From positions 584,743 through 648,742 of the forward strand of contig JAREIK010002957.1 in the NCBI GenBank assembly GCA_029783825.1: a stretch of 64,000 nucleotides of DNA, in the 5' to 3' direction. Position 1 is the first letter of the stretch. Each line of letters starts with the position of its first letter. Position numbers and translations under genes: made by a program. Origin of the DNA: Sapria himalayana (Eukaryota > Streptophyta > Magnoliopsida > Malpighiales > Rafflesiaceae). Below are positions 1 to 12,110 of this stretch, piece after piece. A model generated the notes under the pieces. The model had not been told where the DNA came from, searched no databases, and saw only the letters and a program-made list of their open reading frames with translations.

Positions 1-421
1 TATTCTTCTTATTATTCTCTTATTCTGCTCTTCTTATTCTTCTTATTCTTATTATTCTTTTTATTTTTCTTTTCTTCTTATTTTTCATTTTTCTTCTTTT
101 CTTCTTTTTCTTTTTATTCTTCTTATTCTTCTTATTCTTCTTACTCTTCTTATTCTTCTTATTCTTCTTATTCTTCTTATTCTTATATTCTTCTTAATCT
201 TCCTATTCTTTTTATTATTCTTATTCATCTTCTTATTCTAATTATTCATATTCATATTCTTCTTTTTCTTTTTTTTTATTCTTCTCTTCTCATATTCTTA
301 TTATTCTTGTATTTCTTATTTTCTTATTCTTCTTATTTTTCTTATTCTTTTTTCTTATTCTTCTTATTCTTTTTATTCTCTTATTCTGTTTTTTTTATTC
401 TTCTTATTTCTATTCTTCTTA
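1..421. repeat. TTATTC/TTCTTA polypyrimidine satellite, left part
   Basis: Almost pure pyrimidine on the plus strand apart from the A of the imperfect hexamer TTCTTA/TTATTC, with many T-length variants. It stops abruptly at the CACTA-type end at 422, and the same repeat resumes at 13451, so this is the left part of one array split by a transposon. It runs off the window at position 1. Open frames through it encode only Leu/Ile/Phe runs and are not genes. Confidence 0.93.
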
Positions 422-861
422 TACTATAAGAAATTATCTATTTATTATGATAGTTTAGCTAGTTAAATAATTCCTATCTACATTGTGAGAGATTAGATAG
501 GGAATAGCAAGAATATTTGATTTACATTACATATCTGTGGTGGATTTGTGATGGATTGTGTCTAATTATTTATGGATTATAGATCGAATTTGTTGATTTA
601 AAAATGTACCATCTAGTATAAGCATAGATTTTTACACAAAGAATTAAGGCAATTTTAGCAACACCTAAGAGATTGATTTTCCCTAGCTAATTATTTCGAT
701 ACATAATCAATTGCTAAATAATATTTTCTATTTTTTTAACATTCTATATTAATTGCACGTGATTCGTCCTTAAATGATAATTTTTCAAATATATGCATTA
801 GCAAGGGATTTTTCCCTAGTTATTTGTGCTAGGCATTATTTTCGTCGCTAAACTATTTGGT

Positions 862-900
<39 letters not shown>
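422..900 (+). promoter_or_regulatory. CACTA-1 5' terminus and degenerate subterminal region
   Basis: After the terminal TACTATAAG come scattered copies of TTTAGCTAG, GGGAATAGCAAG, GTGATGGATT and TTTTCCCTAGCTAATTA. These are decayed versions of the 50-base unit that is well preserved at the start of CACTA-3 (54747-55760). In this superfamily such subterminal repeats bind the small transposase protein; that role is inferred here. A TA microsatellite fills 868-899. Confidence 0.7.
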
Positions 901-901
<1 letters not shown>

Positions 902-1961
902 ATATATAATATATTATTGTTTTAATATTTGATTTAATTTTGTATATTAACGTTTTGTTATGGTCTATGGATAAGTGTTTCTAAAAGATAGCTTGTCACC
1001 ATATAATTATAAAAAATTTGATTTTATAAATAAATAATTCAAATATATATAAATATGAATAAAAATTTATATTAATAAAGTCTAAAATAACTATTTTTAT
1101 GATTATAAAATTTTTAAAAAATTATACAATTTATTTTTCTGAAATGTTTAATTATGATATTTAAATGTTTGATTAAAAAAATAATTAAATAATTAATTAT
1201 ATAATTATAAACATTTATAAGAAAATTAAATAAATAAATGAACACATATAAAAATGTCTACTAATAAAGAGCTAAAATAATTAATTATATGATTAATTAA
1301 AAAATATTGATAAAAATCTGAATTACAAATAATCATGTCAATATTTATATTATTTAAACTTAAAAAAATATTTGTTATTATAGAGGAACTTTAAAAGAAT
1401 AATTACTAAAAGATTAGAATTGTTGTATTTTAAAAAAAATCATATTTTTTTATAAATTTAAAATAAATTAATTGATATTTAAAGATAAATATATAGATGT
1501 TTTAATTACATTAAAAAAATTTTTGATTTAAAAAAAATATCTCCTTGTGATTATTAAAAGAATACTTGAAGTGTTTTTTAGGTTCCAAAAAGTTATTTAA
1601 AATATTACTAATGATATTATTTTGCCTTAAAAATACTTAAAATTATTTTTAGCTGTATCAACATTTTGAAAAAAAAATCTACCAAAACTGACCCTAAGGT
1701 GATTTGAATTTAAGTTTTATTTTTTGCCCCTATAGAAATTTATAAGAATTAACACTAGAGTAAGATTTTTACTATTAGCTTTTAATATTCCATTTTTTAT
1801 AATAATAAATATAACTTTTTAAATGATCTTCTAACTTAAGTTATTTTTTGAATTTTAAAAATTATAAATTATTTCAAATAAACATGAAATTTTATGTCTT
1901 TATAATTATTTTATTATATATTCATAAAAATAAATTGAATTCTTATATATTTATAACCTTA

Positions 1962-1992
<31 letters not shown>

Positions 1993-2484
1993 TCTTTTAT
2001 TATAATAATATTATTTTTTCTTTATGAAATAATATTATTAATGTATCCATAAATTATAAATAATATGAAAGGTTATAAATTTTTTATGGTTATAAATTTA
2101 TAAAATTTATTTATGGTTATATTAAAATAATTTGTTTTTTTATCAATAAAATAATATAAATTTTTTGATTACTGATTATTAGTTTTCATGGTTATTAGTA
2201 ATATAATTTTTTTCATCATATTTATAACCATTAATAACTTTATTTTATTCTGAAATTCATTTCATTAATTTATAAATAAATATTAAAAAAAATAACTATT
2301 AAAATTTATTAAACTATTAACCATAAATTTATTTATTTATGAAATAATATCATTTATGGTTAAATAATAATCTATTTCATTTTTTTTTATTTAAATTAAT
2401 TAATTTTTATAATTTTAGTTTACTTTATTATTTGTCTCTATTTTTTTCAATATATTTACAACCATTTTTGTATTTATTGTTTCC
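901..2484. other. AT-rich leader of CACTA-1, no gene seen
   Basis: Very AT-rich sequence without a convincing reading frame. The stretch from about 949 (TATGGTCTATGGATAAG and what follows) matches CACTA-3 from about 55815 (TTAATGGTCTATAGATGAG), which shows the two elements share this leader. A second TA microsatellite lies at 1962-1987. Confidence 0.7.
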
Positions 2485-2604
2485 ATGAAATTTAAAAATG
2501 CTAAGGCATTCAAGCACTTAAATGCTATATCTTACCTTTGTGAAGAGGAGAAGCGAAACGGGACTAAGGGAGCAACTTACAATTTTGCCTCTTCTTTTTA
2601 CCAG
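2485..2604 (+). pseudogene. exon-like fragment ending at a strong splice donor, unrecognised
   Basis: An open frame of 40 codons from ATG at 2485 runs through a stretch with higher GC and mixed amino-acid use (contains CEEEKRNGTKGATYNF), unlike the AT-only DNA around it. It ends in CAG followed by GTAAGA at 2605, a near-consensus plant splice donor. Beyond the donor the frame becomes low complexity, with a TC microsatellite at 2649-2678. I do not recognise the protein. It could be a 5' exon of the element or a captured host exon. No equivalent was seen in CACTA-3. Confidence 0.4.
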
Positions 2605-2645
2605 GTAAGATTATCAATGCTATTCTTCTTCAGAATACTTATTAC

Positions 2646-2681
<36 letters not shown>

Positions 2682-3012
2682 GATTTACACTAGCAAAGTT
2701 TGGTTTATAATGATTAATCAGTTTTATTTTTTTTTCTCCCAATTTTTCTTTTTCTTTCTTCTATTTTCACATCACTTATATGATTTTCAATCTCCACCAT
2801 GAGTGAAACAACATATGTATAAATGTTTAACAATATTTATAAGCATTTACTTAACACTCTCCATTTAAATAATTGTTTATATAACATTTAATAACAAATA
2901 AAATGTATATACATATTTTTAAACATTTTTATAACATATAAATTTTTATATAAATAAATAATATTTATATAAATTTGATATATATACTATATAATATTTA
3001 TAAAAGTTATTA

Positions 3013-3046
<34 letters not shown>

Positions 3047-5455
3047 ACATTTATAAAAATATTTTAAACACAACATTATATCTAAACACTTGTATATTCA
3101 TATAATTATATGACATTATATATAAAAGTTTACACTTTAATATAAATGTGCAACTAAGAGAATAGTGATGTGCAATATGATGCTTGCATGTATACACAAG
3201 AGATTATCTCTATAATGTATATATCATATGAAGAAGTGATATATCATAGAAAGATATTAATAGTTTTATCTATAAATGAGGTCGAGAGTATTATTGGCTA
3301 TTGAGATAGACAAGTCAATTATCATTGTCATTTAGGACTGTTCTTAGAACTCCTCTATCGTGATGCTTACTTTAAAGAAGTAAAGAAATCCTATTTAAAA
3401 TATTGTTGTTGATACTACTAATTTGTTATGTGTTATAGTTTTCATAACTTATTTTTACACTCATATGTATGATTATTAACTCATAAGTTAATAATCATTG
3501 TATAAAAAAATATTATTTGATTAATATTTTCTTCTTTTTTAAAATATTGAAATAGTTACTAAAAAATTATCCAAAACTATTTGTTATAGTAATATACAAG
3601 TTGAAATTTGGTTACTTTTGTCTCTTTTTTATTAATGGATTTATTTTTAGTCTTATTTTTATGAGTTATATTTTTAAGTAATTAATTTTTAATTTTATTT
3701 TTTTAGATAATGTTAAGATGATATATTTATAATAAGTAATTATAATAAGTAATAAGTTTCATTATATCCAAAGAAGTAGATGTGTGGTGCATATGAAGTT
3801 ACTTATTTAGTGCAGTCAATGTTGACTTTACATGCATATTTTTTTTGTTTATAATGAAACATGTGTACAATTATACTTCTGTACACAAAAAACTTCCCAT
3901 TTTTTTGTCACACATACAAAAAATTAGAAATTATCAAAAATAATATTGTAAGACTAAATTAAAACAAAAAAATCAAGCAAGATAAAACACGTCATTTAAT
4001 TACGACTTTCAAAAATTTGACTCTGATCTAATGTAGATTCTGAGATTATTACTGAGAATCAATATATCAAAGTAAAGGTTTTTAATTAAAATTATTTATT
4101 GGATCATAAATCTCCATTTGAAAAAATATCTTTAATACTGGTGTGATATTTTAGATTTAATGTTATTCTAGTAGTAAATTTTTTGATAAATTCAAGATAT
4201 AGCAATAAAAAATTTATGATAAACAAAAATCAAAAATTATCATTAATGCATAATATAATACTCTTGATATATGATACTCTTGATATATTGTATGTTTTCC
4301 ATTTCTTTTTTTTCTTTTCAGCTATTTTAGATATAGAGTATGTTAATAAATTTTTGTGTAGATGATGATACTCTTGATATATGACACACACACACACACA
4401 CACATGTTTGTATAGTTTTTTTGTTTGTATATATGGGTATCATTGTATTTTTTGTCATTTATATATTTGCAACTTTTTGTTTTGGTAAAAATTATAATAT
4501 GAGTAAATAAAATAAATATTTATAAAAGCTTTTAATTAAAAGTGATTTGCAATTATAGCCATGTAATTGTTTGATGAAATTAATTAACATGTTTTAAAAG
4601 CTTATAAAAAAGTGATGTGACCATTTGGTTGATTTACTCGTTAACTATTCGGGCATTGTGAAAAATAGCCCTCTCAAGCCGCTCTTGCCAAAATATAATT
4701 TTTTTAATATCTAATCGGAAAAAATATATAAGTGATGGCCATATCTATAATTTTTGCTAAATTAATAAGTTGACATCTTTCATATTGATTAGGTATTAAT
4801 TGATGTGTATGTAAGTTTTCTTTATGAAACTATCTTTTGATTGTAGTTTTCCACAAATTATATTAATGTAATGTCTGTAATTGTTTGTATCTCTAATCAG
4901 TCCATATTTATAATGTGAGGAATGTGTAATTGTAGCTTGTTTCACATCTATGTTTTCTAGTGGAATACTTTGTATGATATGTTTTCTAGTCCAAATCTAT
5001 CTTTGTTCATGTCTGAATTTTTCATTAATAAATTTGCCAAGAGTTCTTGGAATTGGATCTTCATTCCATTAATTTTTTCTTTCATATTTATTTAATATTC
5101 AAAGATTGATTTGAATCATAGTAGAAATTTTGCTCTTAGATCTTAATTGAAAAGTGAGAAGCTTATTCCTTCAAACTTTCAATTCTTCTTTTTTGCTTCA
5201 CTTTCTTGTCCTTTCATGTGGTTTGCTCCCTTCATCAAGTAATAGTATGATATCTTTTAATCTTTTAAGTGCTAATAAATGCTATGTTTCTTCATGTAGA
5301 TTCAGCAAACGCATTACTTAGATATTCATGATATTTAATCTTTGCATATTCATTTGTAAGTTATTTTATTTAATTATTAGTATTATTTGAAGTCATTGTA
5401 TATTTCATTCAGAATTATGATTAAGCATTATTCTTTGCTAGTATAACAGGGCAAA
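2605..5455. other. AT-rich interior of CACTA-1 upstream of TNP2
   Basis: Contains a TC microsatellite (2649-2678), a TA microsatellite (3016-3042) and a CA microsatellite (4384-4404). No frame here looks coding; the frame at 4183-4365 is low complexity. From about 5160 the sequence matches the leader of the TNP2 gene in CACTA-3 (about 62385-62660), including a shared TGTAG followed by ATTC-GCAAACGCATT at about 5298. This suggests a conserved 5' untranslated exon behind an intron acceptor. Confidence 0.6.
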
Positions 5456-8400
5456 ATGATTTTAGATCATTAGTGGATGTACAAAATGAGTTCAGATCAT
5501 GATGTAAACACTGTTAGATACCATATGGCTAAATATGGCTTTGTACCAAATTATTTTGTTTGGATTTATCGTGGAAAAAGTACAATGGCTCTAAACATTG
5601 ACCAAAATGAGGGTACTGAATCATATGTATGTAGTGAAGAAGCATCAAACACATACCATAGAATGATCATGGAAGCTACTGGTGTTGACTTCAATATAAA
5701 TTACATGGATGAACCACCTAATCCAGAAGCTTAGAAATTTTATTATATGCTTAATGCTACAAATAATGAGTTGTGGCCTGGTTATAAAACACATTCGTAG
5801 TTGTCACTTGTGGCTCGACTTATAGGCATAAAGTTAGAAAATCATATGTCTGAGAAATTATTTGATCAGGTGTCAGAACTGATGAAGAAGATTGTTTCGG
5901 ATAATAATTTAGTCACTAATAACTTTTACAACACTAAGAAGTTACTATGAGGTATGGGTCGACTAGTGGAAAAAATTGATTGTTTTTTAATGGATGTATG
6001 TTATATTGAGGTGGTGATAGTGATTTAATTAGCGGTAAGTTTTGTTATCATCCTCGGTTTAAGAATGAACATCGGGTTGTAGATATGCGACATAAGATGA
6101 AAGTTGCAATTAAGAAGATGTATTACTTTTCTTTAAGTCTTTGATTGTAGAGACTTTATGCATCAAATGCTACAGCACATAATATGAGCTAGCATTCTGA
6201 GCATGAGGTTGAAGAAAGGATGATGCATCATCCATCAGATTCATTTTCTTGTAAGCATTTTAATCATATACATTATGATTTTGTAGTTGAAATTCAAAAT
6301 ATGAGATTGAGTCTCTACACTGATGGTTTTCAGCTATTTGGCCAATCTAGACAATAATATTTAAAATGGTCAGTGATAGTGACACCTTACAATTTGCCTC
6401 CATGGTTGTATATAAAGGAGCAATATATGTATCTATCAATATTGGTTCTAGGACCAAAAAATCTAAAAGACATGTTGGATGTTTTCTTATAGCCTCCTAT
6501 AGCAGAGTTAAATCATTATGGGATGTTGGCATGAATACATATGACATCTCAAAAAAAATAAATTTTTATTATGTGGGCAGTCCTTATGTGGATGGTAAGT
6601 GATTTTCCAACAAATTTAATATTGTTTGGTTGGAGTATTGCAAAAAAAATTAGCATGCTCATATTGCATGGAAAAGTTTGATGCATTTGCCCTCAAATTC
6701 AGTGTAAAACAGCCGTGGTTTGATAACCACCATTAGTTTCTACCTACAAATCATCCATTCCACAAAAATAGAAATGCATTTTGAAATAATAAAATTGTTA
6801 TGATAGTTGCACCAGCTGTTCATTCAGAAGATGATATCTTGATAGAGATTAAGAGTCTAGGTCTGAAGAAGGTAACTGAAATGGATGCTACTAGAACTAA
6901 TGGACCAATATGCAAAAAATTTGGCTGGAAAAAATGTAGTATTTTTTGGGACTTGCCCTATTGGAAGTTTAATTCGTCATAACTTGGATGTAATGTATAT
7001 TGAAAAAAATATGTTTGATAATATTTTCAACATTATCCTTAATGTAGATAGAAAAATAAAGGACACTTTAAAATCAAGACAAGAGTTGAATGATTACATT
7101 TGGAGCATCTTGAATTGAAATAGAACAAGGCTACAAGAAAATACCCTAAAGCTTGTTACACACTTGATAAGAAGACAAGACATACATTGTTTGAATGGGT
7201 TAAAAATTTGAAATTCCCTAATGGATATGTGTCAAATATGGGCAGATGTGTGGATATGAAGAATCTTAAGTTATTTGGAAAGAAAAGTCATGGCTGTCAT
7301 GTATTTATGAAGATATTAATACCAATTTGTTTCCATGCTTCCTCTAAATATTTGGAAGGTCCTTATAGAATCTAGTTTGTTCTTCAAAAATCTAACTGCA
7401 ACCACAATCAAAATATATTGAAATGGTGAGACAAGAAAATGGCATACCTTTCATTCTTTGTAAGCTTGAACGAATATTCTCATTGAGCTTTTATGACTCA
7501 ATGAAGCATTTACTAGTCCATTTGGCATATGAAGCAAGGATAGCTAGGAAAGTACAATATAGGTAGATGTATCCTTTTGAGAGGTAAATAAATGTAAGTA
7601 GTTGTATTTTATTATTTCGAACCATAAATTAATATTTTAATTTGATTTAATTGAAACCCAACATAATGGTTGTAGGCATCTTTGTAAGTTAAAATTGAAT
7701 GTTAGAAAGAAGGAAAAAGTTGAAAGTTTAATTTGTAATGCATATTTAGTAGAAGAAGCATCATGTTTTTATTCTTATTATTTTGAGGATCATACCAATA
7801 CAAAGAATAGAAATGTGCCTCGAAATGATGAAGGTCATATGCTGGTAGAATATAAATTTGTGGTAAAGCTATCTATTTTCAAGCACCATGGAATAGTATT
7901 TGGAAGATCAAAGAAAAGATATATCATAGATGAAGTATACAAAGCAACTTGGAGCAAAATTGTACTTAATTGCTTGGAGGTTTCACCATATATTGAGTAT
8001 GTATACCCAAAATGGTTGCAGATTTAAATTTAATCATAGTTTAATTTTATCCTGAATAGGAATAATTAAAATTTGATATCCATTATTCTCTTTTTGTTTA
8101 CACTTGTGTATTGTTTATGTTGAGCAGTTAAAACATAAGCAACCAACCATTTCCCGCCATGAGGTCGATTCTATGCTTGAAATAGAATATTCAAATTGGT
8201 TCAAGAACGATGTGAGAATTATTAAGCTTTAATTTTTTGAATTATTTGATTTATTATTATCTTTTAGTATTTAACATAATTTGTTGAATTTATGCAATAG
8301 ACAAATAATTCTTCAAATGGAGATTCCAACATATTCATATAGAATCTAAGTAAAGGCCTATTTAGATATGTGACAACCTATCCTGGTTATTTTGTCAATG

Positions 8401-9033
8401 GATATAAATTTCACACATTAGGGCATGGTTCTTCTAAAGTAGTAATGAATAGTAGTATATGCATTAATGGCTCATGTTGTAATACAGATGAGATAGATTA
8501 TTATGGTCAACTCATAAAATTTATTAAGTTGGAGTATCTTGGACTTAAAAATAATAGGATTATATTATTAAGATGCGAGTGGTTTGATCCTACACAAAAT
8601 GTGGGTACAAAGATTTATTCGGATTATTAGCTATTGGATGTTAATCATAAACGTTGATTTAATCGATATGAGCCTTTTTTTTATGGCAGTTCAAGCCACT
8701 CTAGTATATTATTGTACATATCCTAGTTTATCTTGTGATAAGAGTGATTGGTGAGCCATTTGCAAAATCAAAGCTCGGTCAAATTTTGAAGTACCAACAT
8801 CTAAAAAAAGAAGTGCAAACCTAGCTATTGCACCAATATTTGAAGAAGATTGCATAAATAATATTGAGCCTGTGCATGTAGATGAAGATCTAGAAAATTT
8901 ATGTGACTCAAATGGTAGCCAAATAGAAATTGAAGATGATCATTTTCTATCTGAAGATGAGTTGGAACTTTCATCAGAATTAGATGAAATGTTAGAAGAT
9001 CCATTAGAGGATGATAGTGCTGCTGATAATTAA
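5456..9033 (+). pseudogene. TNP2-type CACTA transposase, decayed
   Basis: Reading across frames reveals the standard order of plant TNP2-like proteins. The N-terminal transposase-associated domain is at 5477-5734 (RYHMAKYGFVPNYFVWIY). Transposase_21 follows, with HSEHE near 6198, the PFNLPPW-type region near 6385 and LWDVGMNTYDISKK near 6517. Next come RHNLDVMYIEKNMFDNIFN (about 6978), a DUF4218-like part with KSHGCHVFMK (about 7286) and CNAYLVEEAS (about 7735), and a DUF4216-like part with CEWFDPTQNVG (about 8576). An acidic tail ends at TAA 9031-9033. Many stops and shifts break it. Compared with CACTA-3 it has lost the zinc-finger-like stretch near the start, by a deletion of roughly 125 bases. 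The normal product binds and cuts element ends in the nucleus. Confidence 0.9.
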
Positions 9034-9202
9034 AATATTATAATTTTATTAGAATATTATAATTTCAAAGACTTTTTATATTTTGTTGAAATCCATTGGC
9101 TTGTATTATTCTAAAATGGATGGTTGTTCAGCATACAAAATCAATATATATTTTCATTATATCTATATTATTTATTTTATGCTTTTATTTTTTGTATAGC
9201 AA

Positions 9203-11210
9203 ATGGTGCCTAAAGAATGTGGGCGTGGTGGAGATGGAGCTGGATGCAGAAATGGATGAAATTCATCATCTAGTATTTTACATCATATTGTAAAATTAGT
9301 ACTATCTCATACCCACCACATCCATACTTCCACATCAACATCACCATCTCCATCACCATCATTGACACCTTTACCATCATCTTTATCAAATATATGGCTA
9401 CCACCCATTGTCCCTCATGCACATACTTTTGGTCCATCACCATCTTCTACACTACATTTTACACCGATAGTTCCCTCATATATAACACCAACGACAACAT
9501 TAAATATTGTGCCTTCCTCTACATGCAGTGCTGAGTTAGTAATAGAGATTGTGGAATAGAGGTATAAGAAATATGTAAATATTCCTTGAATAAAAAGATA
9601 TGATGTTCTTGTTAGTGGTTTTGTTTTTATATATAGTTATGAAATTCTCATTTTCAATGTTATTTATTTATTTTTACGGTTTCATTCCATCTCAAAAGTG
9701 TTCAGTTATAATTACAAAGTCTTTCAAGAAAATAGTTGATTCAAAAGTATTCTCATGGAAGAAAGTTTCTAAATCGATAAGAGAGACTAACATTAATGAT
9801 TTTCAGGTAAAAAGAAAAACAAAAGCATTAATAATTAATTATCTAATTTGTTAACTATTATGTTAGTTATTTTTCAAGCATTAAATAATAATGTCATTAT
9901 TAATACAGTTTTTTTTTGAATTTTCTATATATAGAATCAGTGCACATGGGCACCCAAATTTGATGGATAAATAAAGTCATTATGGGAGAGAAAACCTATT
10001 GAATGGTACTCAGATTTTGTCCATACATTAAAGATTCTAAAAGATAGGACTGATTTTATACCCGAGGATGAGTGGCCAAAGTGGCTTAAGTATTGGAGGA
10101 GCCAAATGTGAAAAAAAAATCAAAGATAGCTAGTAAAAACTAATGGACTGAGGTAGCTGGTCCATGTACAGAAAAGTCTCACCACGTAGGAGGGTCAAAA
10201 TCGAGCATTGAACATGCTCGAGATTTGGTACAATTTATAAGTTTAAAATATTTATATATTTAGTATTTAGCCTAATAATCCAAATAAATCAAATCTGTGC
10301 ATGGTTTTATTATTTTAGCTAAAATTGTCTAACATATGATATTTTTTGACTTAATACATACTTTAGGCTAGATAATTAGGTCGAGATCCCAATTTTTATG
10401 AGATTTTTAGGAAGATGGATGTGAAGAAAGCAAATGAGTAGTTTTTTGATAACATGTCTTAGATAATCGCTGTAAGAATCTATTATATTAATAAACTATT
10501 AGAATACTATAGTAAATTTTGAAAGTTGTGATGAATGAAAAATATTAGATTTATTTTATGTATATCTTGAACAGAATTGGTTTCTGTTTTATCAAAGGAA
10601 CTCATGGAGGAACATGTGACAGCTACTTCTCAACGAGTTGAGGGTTCTATGGATCTTCAACCAATTGACTATGATCCTATCTATTTGGAGACTATAAGAG
10701 GTCAGAAGAAGTAGTGAGTGTATGACATCAGCTCGAAAAGTGTGGCATTTTGTTGAGCAGTCGTGCTTCTAATTCTTCTATCGTAGCAGTGGTGGATGAG
10801 GTGGTCAAATAGTAAGTAAAGGAAACAAATGAACATTTTGAAGTTATGGAGACATAAATGAAAAAAAAAAGGATGAGCAAATTACTCATTTGAAGAATGA
10901 AATGCATGAAATAAAAGAAGAGAAATATGAGCAGATTACTCATTTGAACGAAGAAATGCAGGAAATGAAAGAAGAGAAGGATGAGCATATTACTCATTTG
11001 AAGGAATAAATGTAGGAAATGAAAGACGTGAATGATGAGATGACAGAAAGTAAGATTGTAATGCAATAATAGATGTCATATATGGAGTCATTGTTAGTAG
11101 CCTTGACATGACATATAGCTTTTTGAGTTCCAGTAGTGAAACCACATAGGAAAGGCTAGCACAAATTCACCAGCTAATTATGAGGATGATTTTTTTTAAA
11201 TGATGAGGAA
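9203..11210 (+). pseudogene. Second CACTA gene, Transposase_24/TNPA-like, decayed
   Basis: Starts at ATG 9203 with MVPKECGRGGDG just after an AG acceptor-like site, then a Ser/Pro/Thr/His-rich stretch (9300-9560). The core has WTEVAGPCTEKSHHVGG-like residues at about 10147-10190 and RDPNFYEIFRKMD near 10385, features of the plant Transposase_24 (Ptta/En/Spm) family. After it, three 18-residue coiled-coil units (10872-11033) are followed by a tail ending around 11210. Stops interrupt most segments. The equivalent gene lies inverted at 21954-23812, where the start reads MVPKGHDRGGGGRGHRN. The gene begins 170 bases after TNP2, same strand, as usual in CACTA elements. The normal role is binding of subterminal repeats; that is a family inference. 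Confidence 0.82.
10872..11033 (+). repeat. 54-base tandem repeat coding for coiled coil, 3 units
   Basis: GATGAGCA-ATTACTCATTTGAA recurs at 10872, 10926 and 10980, an exact 54-base spacing. Each unit encodes 18 residues of the type DEQITHLKNEMHEIKEEK with a charged, heptad-like pattern. The same repeats occur inverted in CACTA-2 at about 21980-22170, so they predate the split of the two copies. The third unit holds two stop codons. Confidence 0.85.
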
Positions 11211-11461
11211 ACTATGTTATGTTTTTATTTTAACCATGTAACTTTTCTATTAGAATTATTTTTGAACAATTTTTGGTTTTTGTTTATTTTAAATTACAAG
11301 GAATCAAAGAAAAGGCAGAAAGAATATGATGCAAGTAAAAGTTTTTCAGGGTTAATAATGCCATGGTGAAGTCAAATAGTAATGTGTCTAAATAAATATT
11401 CATGCTTAACAACTTTGGATGATGAATCGAAGCTTAGAGAGAAACAAGAGAAGAAGAAAAC
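11211..11461. other. AT-rich spacer between TNPA-like gene and captured fragments
   Basis: No recognisable protein. A short lysine/glutamate-rich stretch near 11420-11460 (KLREKQEKKKT-like) may belong to the N-terminal side of the captured SWIB-domain gene, but this is not secure. Confidence 0.4.
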
Positions 11462-11811
11462 TTATATATTTTTGGCTTCCTGTTCCTCTTTCATACGATC
11501 TCATAAATTTTATTGGTGCAGGTGAAGATGCATTATCTCATTTTGTTGTTGTAAAAAAGATGTGAGACAATATAAATAAAATAATCTTCATGTATGCCAA
11601 CATCCATCATCTTCACCTCCCCCCGATGAGAATCCATGGTGCTTTTCTTCAATTTCAATTAATCATTAAATGTTCTTGTTTTTTAAAAGGGTCCATCAGA
11701 AAGGCGGAGAATAATATGTGATGATAAGTTGAAAGAGTTACTCCCAAAAAAGTTTTCACTAGATTTGTAGTCTCAAAGATCTTATCTCCTCACTTCATGA
11801 AGAAGAAATAG
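11462..11811 (+). pseudogene. Captured fragment of a SWIB/MDM2-domain gene, intron retained
   Basis: The frame from about 11476 reads LPVPLSYDLINFIGAGED, then VVVKKM-DNI, the beginning of a plant SWIB domain (family pattern: P-L-S-x-x-L-x-x-F-G-G-E then V-V-K-R-x-W-x-Y-I). The exon breaks at GT 11592-11593. After AG 11688-11689 it resumes as GPSERRRIICDDKLKELL and, shifted by a frame, VSKILSPHFMKKK with a stop at 11809-11811, matching the end of the domain (family pattern D-P-S-x-x-R-x-I-x-C-D-x-x-L-K-E-L ... L-x-x-H-F-x-K). The 98-base intron shows DNA-level capture rather than copying from mRNA. Decay includes TGA for the Trp codon and a one-base loss before the donor. SWIB proteins act in chromatin or organelle nucleoids; no function is expected here. 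Confidence 0.78.
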
Positions 11812-11882
11812 TGAGCAACTAGCGGGCACATGATTTTTTCCTGTGTAGCTAAACAGGAAGAAATATATTTGGTGGCATCGTT

Positions 11883-12110
11883 GTTCTTCTCCAATGCCTT
11901 CACTTGATCTATTGTTAGGCATCTCTTCTTTTCTCCACTCTCATAGCATAATTCTTCTACACCTCCTTCTTCATCAAATCCATCAAAAATATTAGTATTC
12001 TCTTCTACAAACATGTTGTTGTTATTGTTGCTTCTTTGACTAGAAATATTCTCTTGTTATTGTTGTTTTTTGTATTTCCTCTATTGTAGATGGGCATACT
12101 GAAATGAAAA
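11883..12110 (-). pseudogene. Captured 5' fragment of an HD-Zip class I homeobox gene, antisense
   Basis: On the minus strand the frame from 12014 reads FDGFDEEGGVEELCYESGEK then KRCLTIDQVKALEKN, ending at 11883. HD-Zip I proteins have this layout just before and at the start of the homeodomain: an acidic D-E-E-G-x-V-E-E stretch, then E-K-K-R-R-L-x-x-D-Q-V-K-A-L-E-K-x-F-E. Upstream, in another frame, SVCPSTIEE resembles their N-terminal region. The fragment stops before helix 2, and neither the rest of the homeodomain nor the leucine zipper is found, so it cannot bind DNA. The frame continues open to 11790 but no longer resembles the family. Cys replaces the second Arg of KKRRL. It lies head-on to the SWIB fragment, with about 70 bases of unassigned DNA between. 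Confidence 0.75.

Noticed and set aside
10728..11066. Minus-strand frame with hydrophobic repeats
   Set aside because: Shadow of the plus-strand coiled-coil repeat of the TNPA-like gene; the same shadow appears at 21954-22247 opposite CACTA-2.
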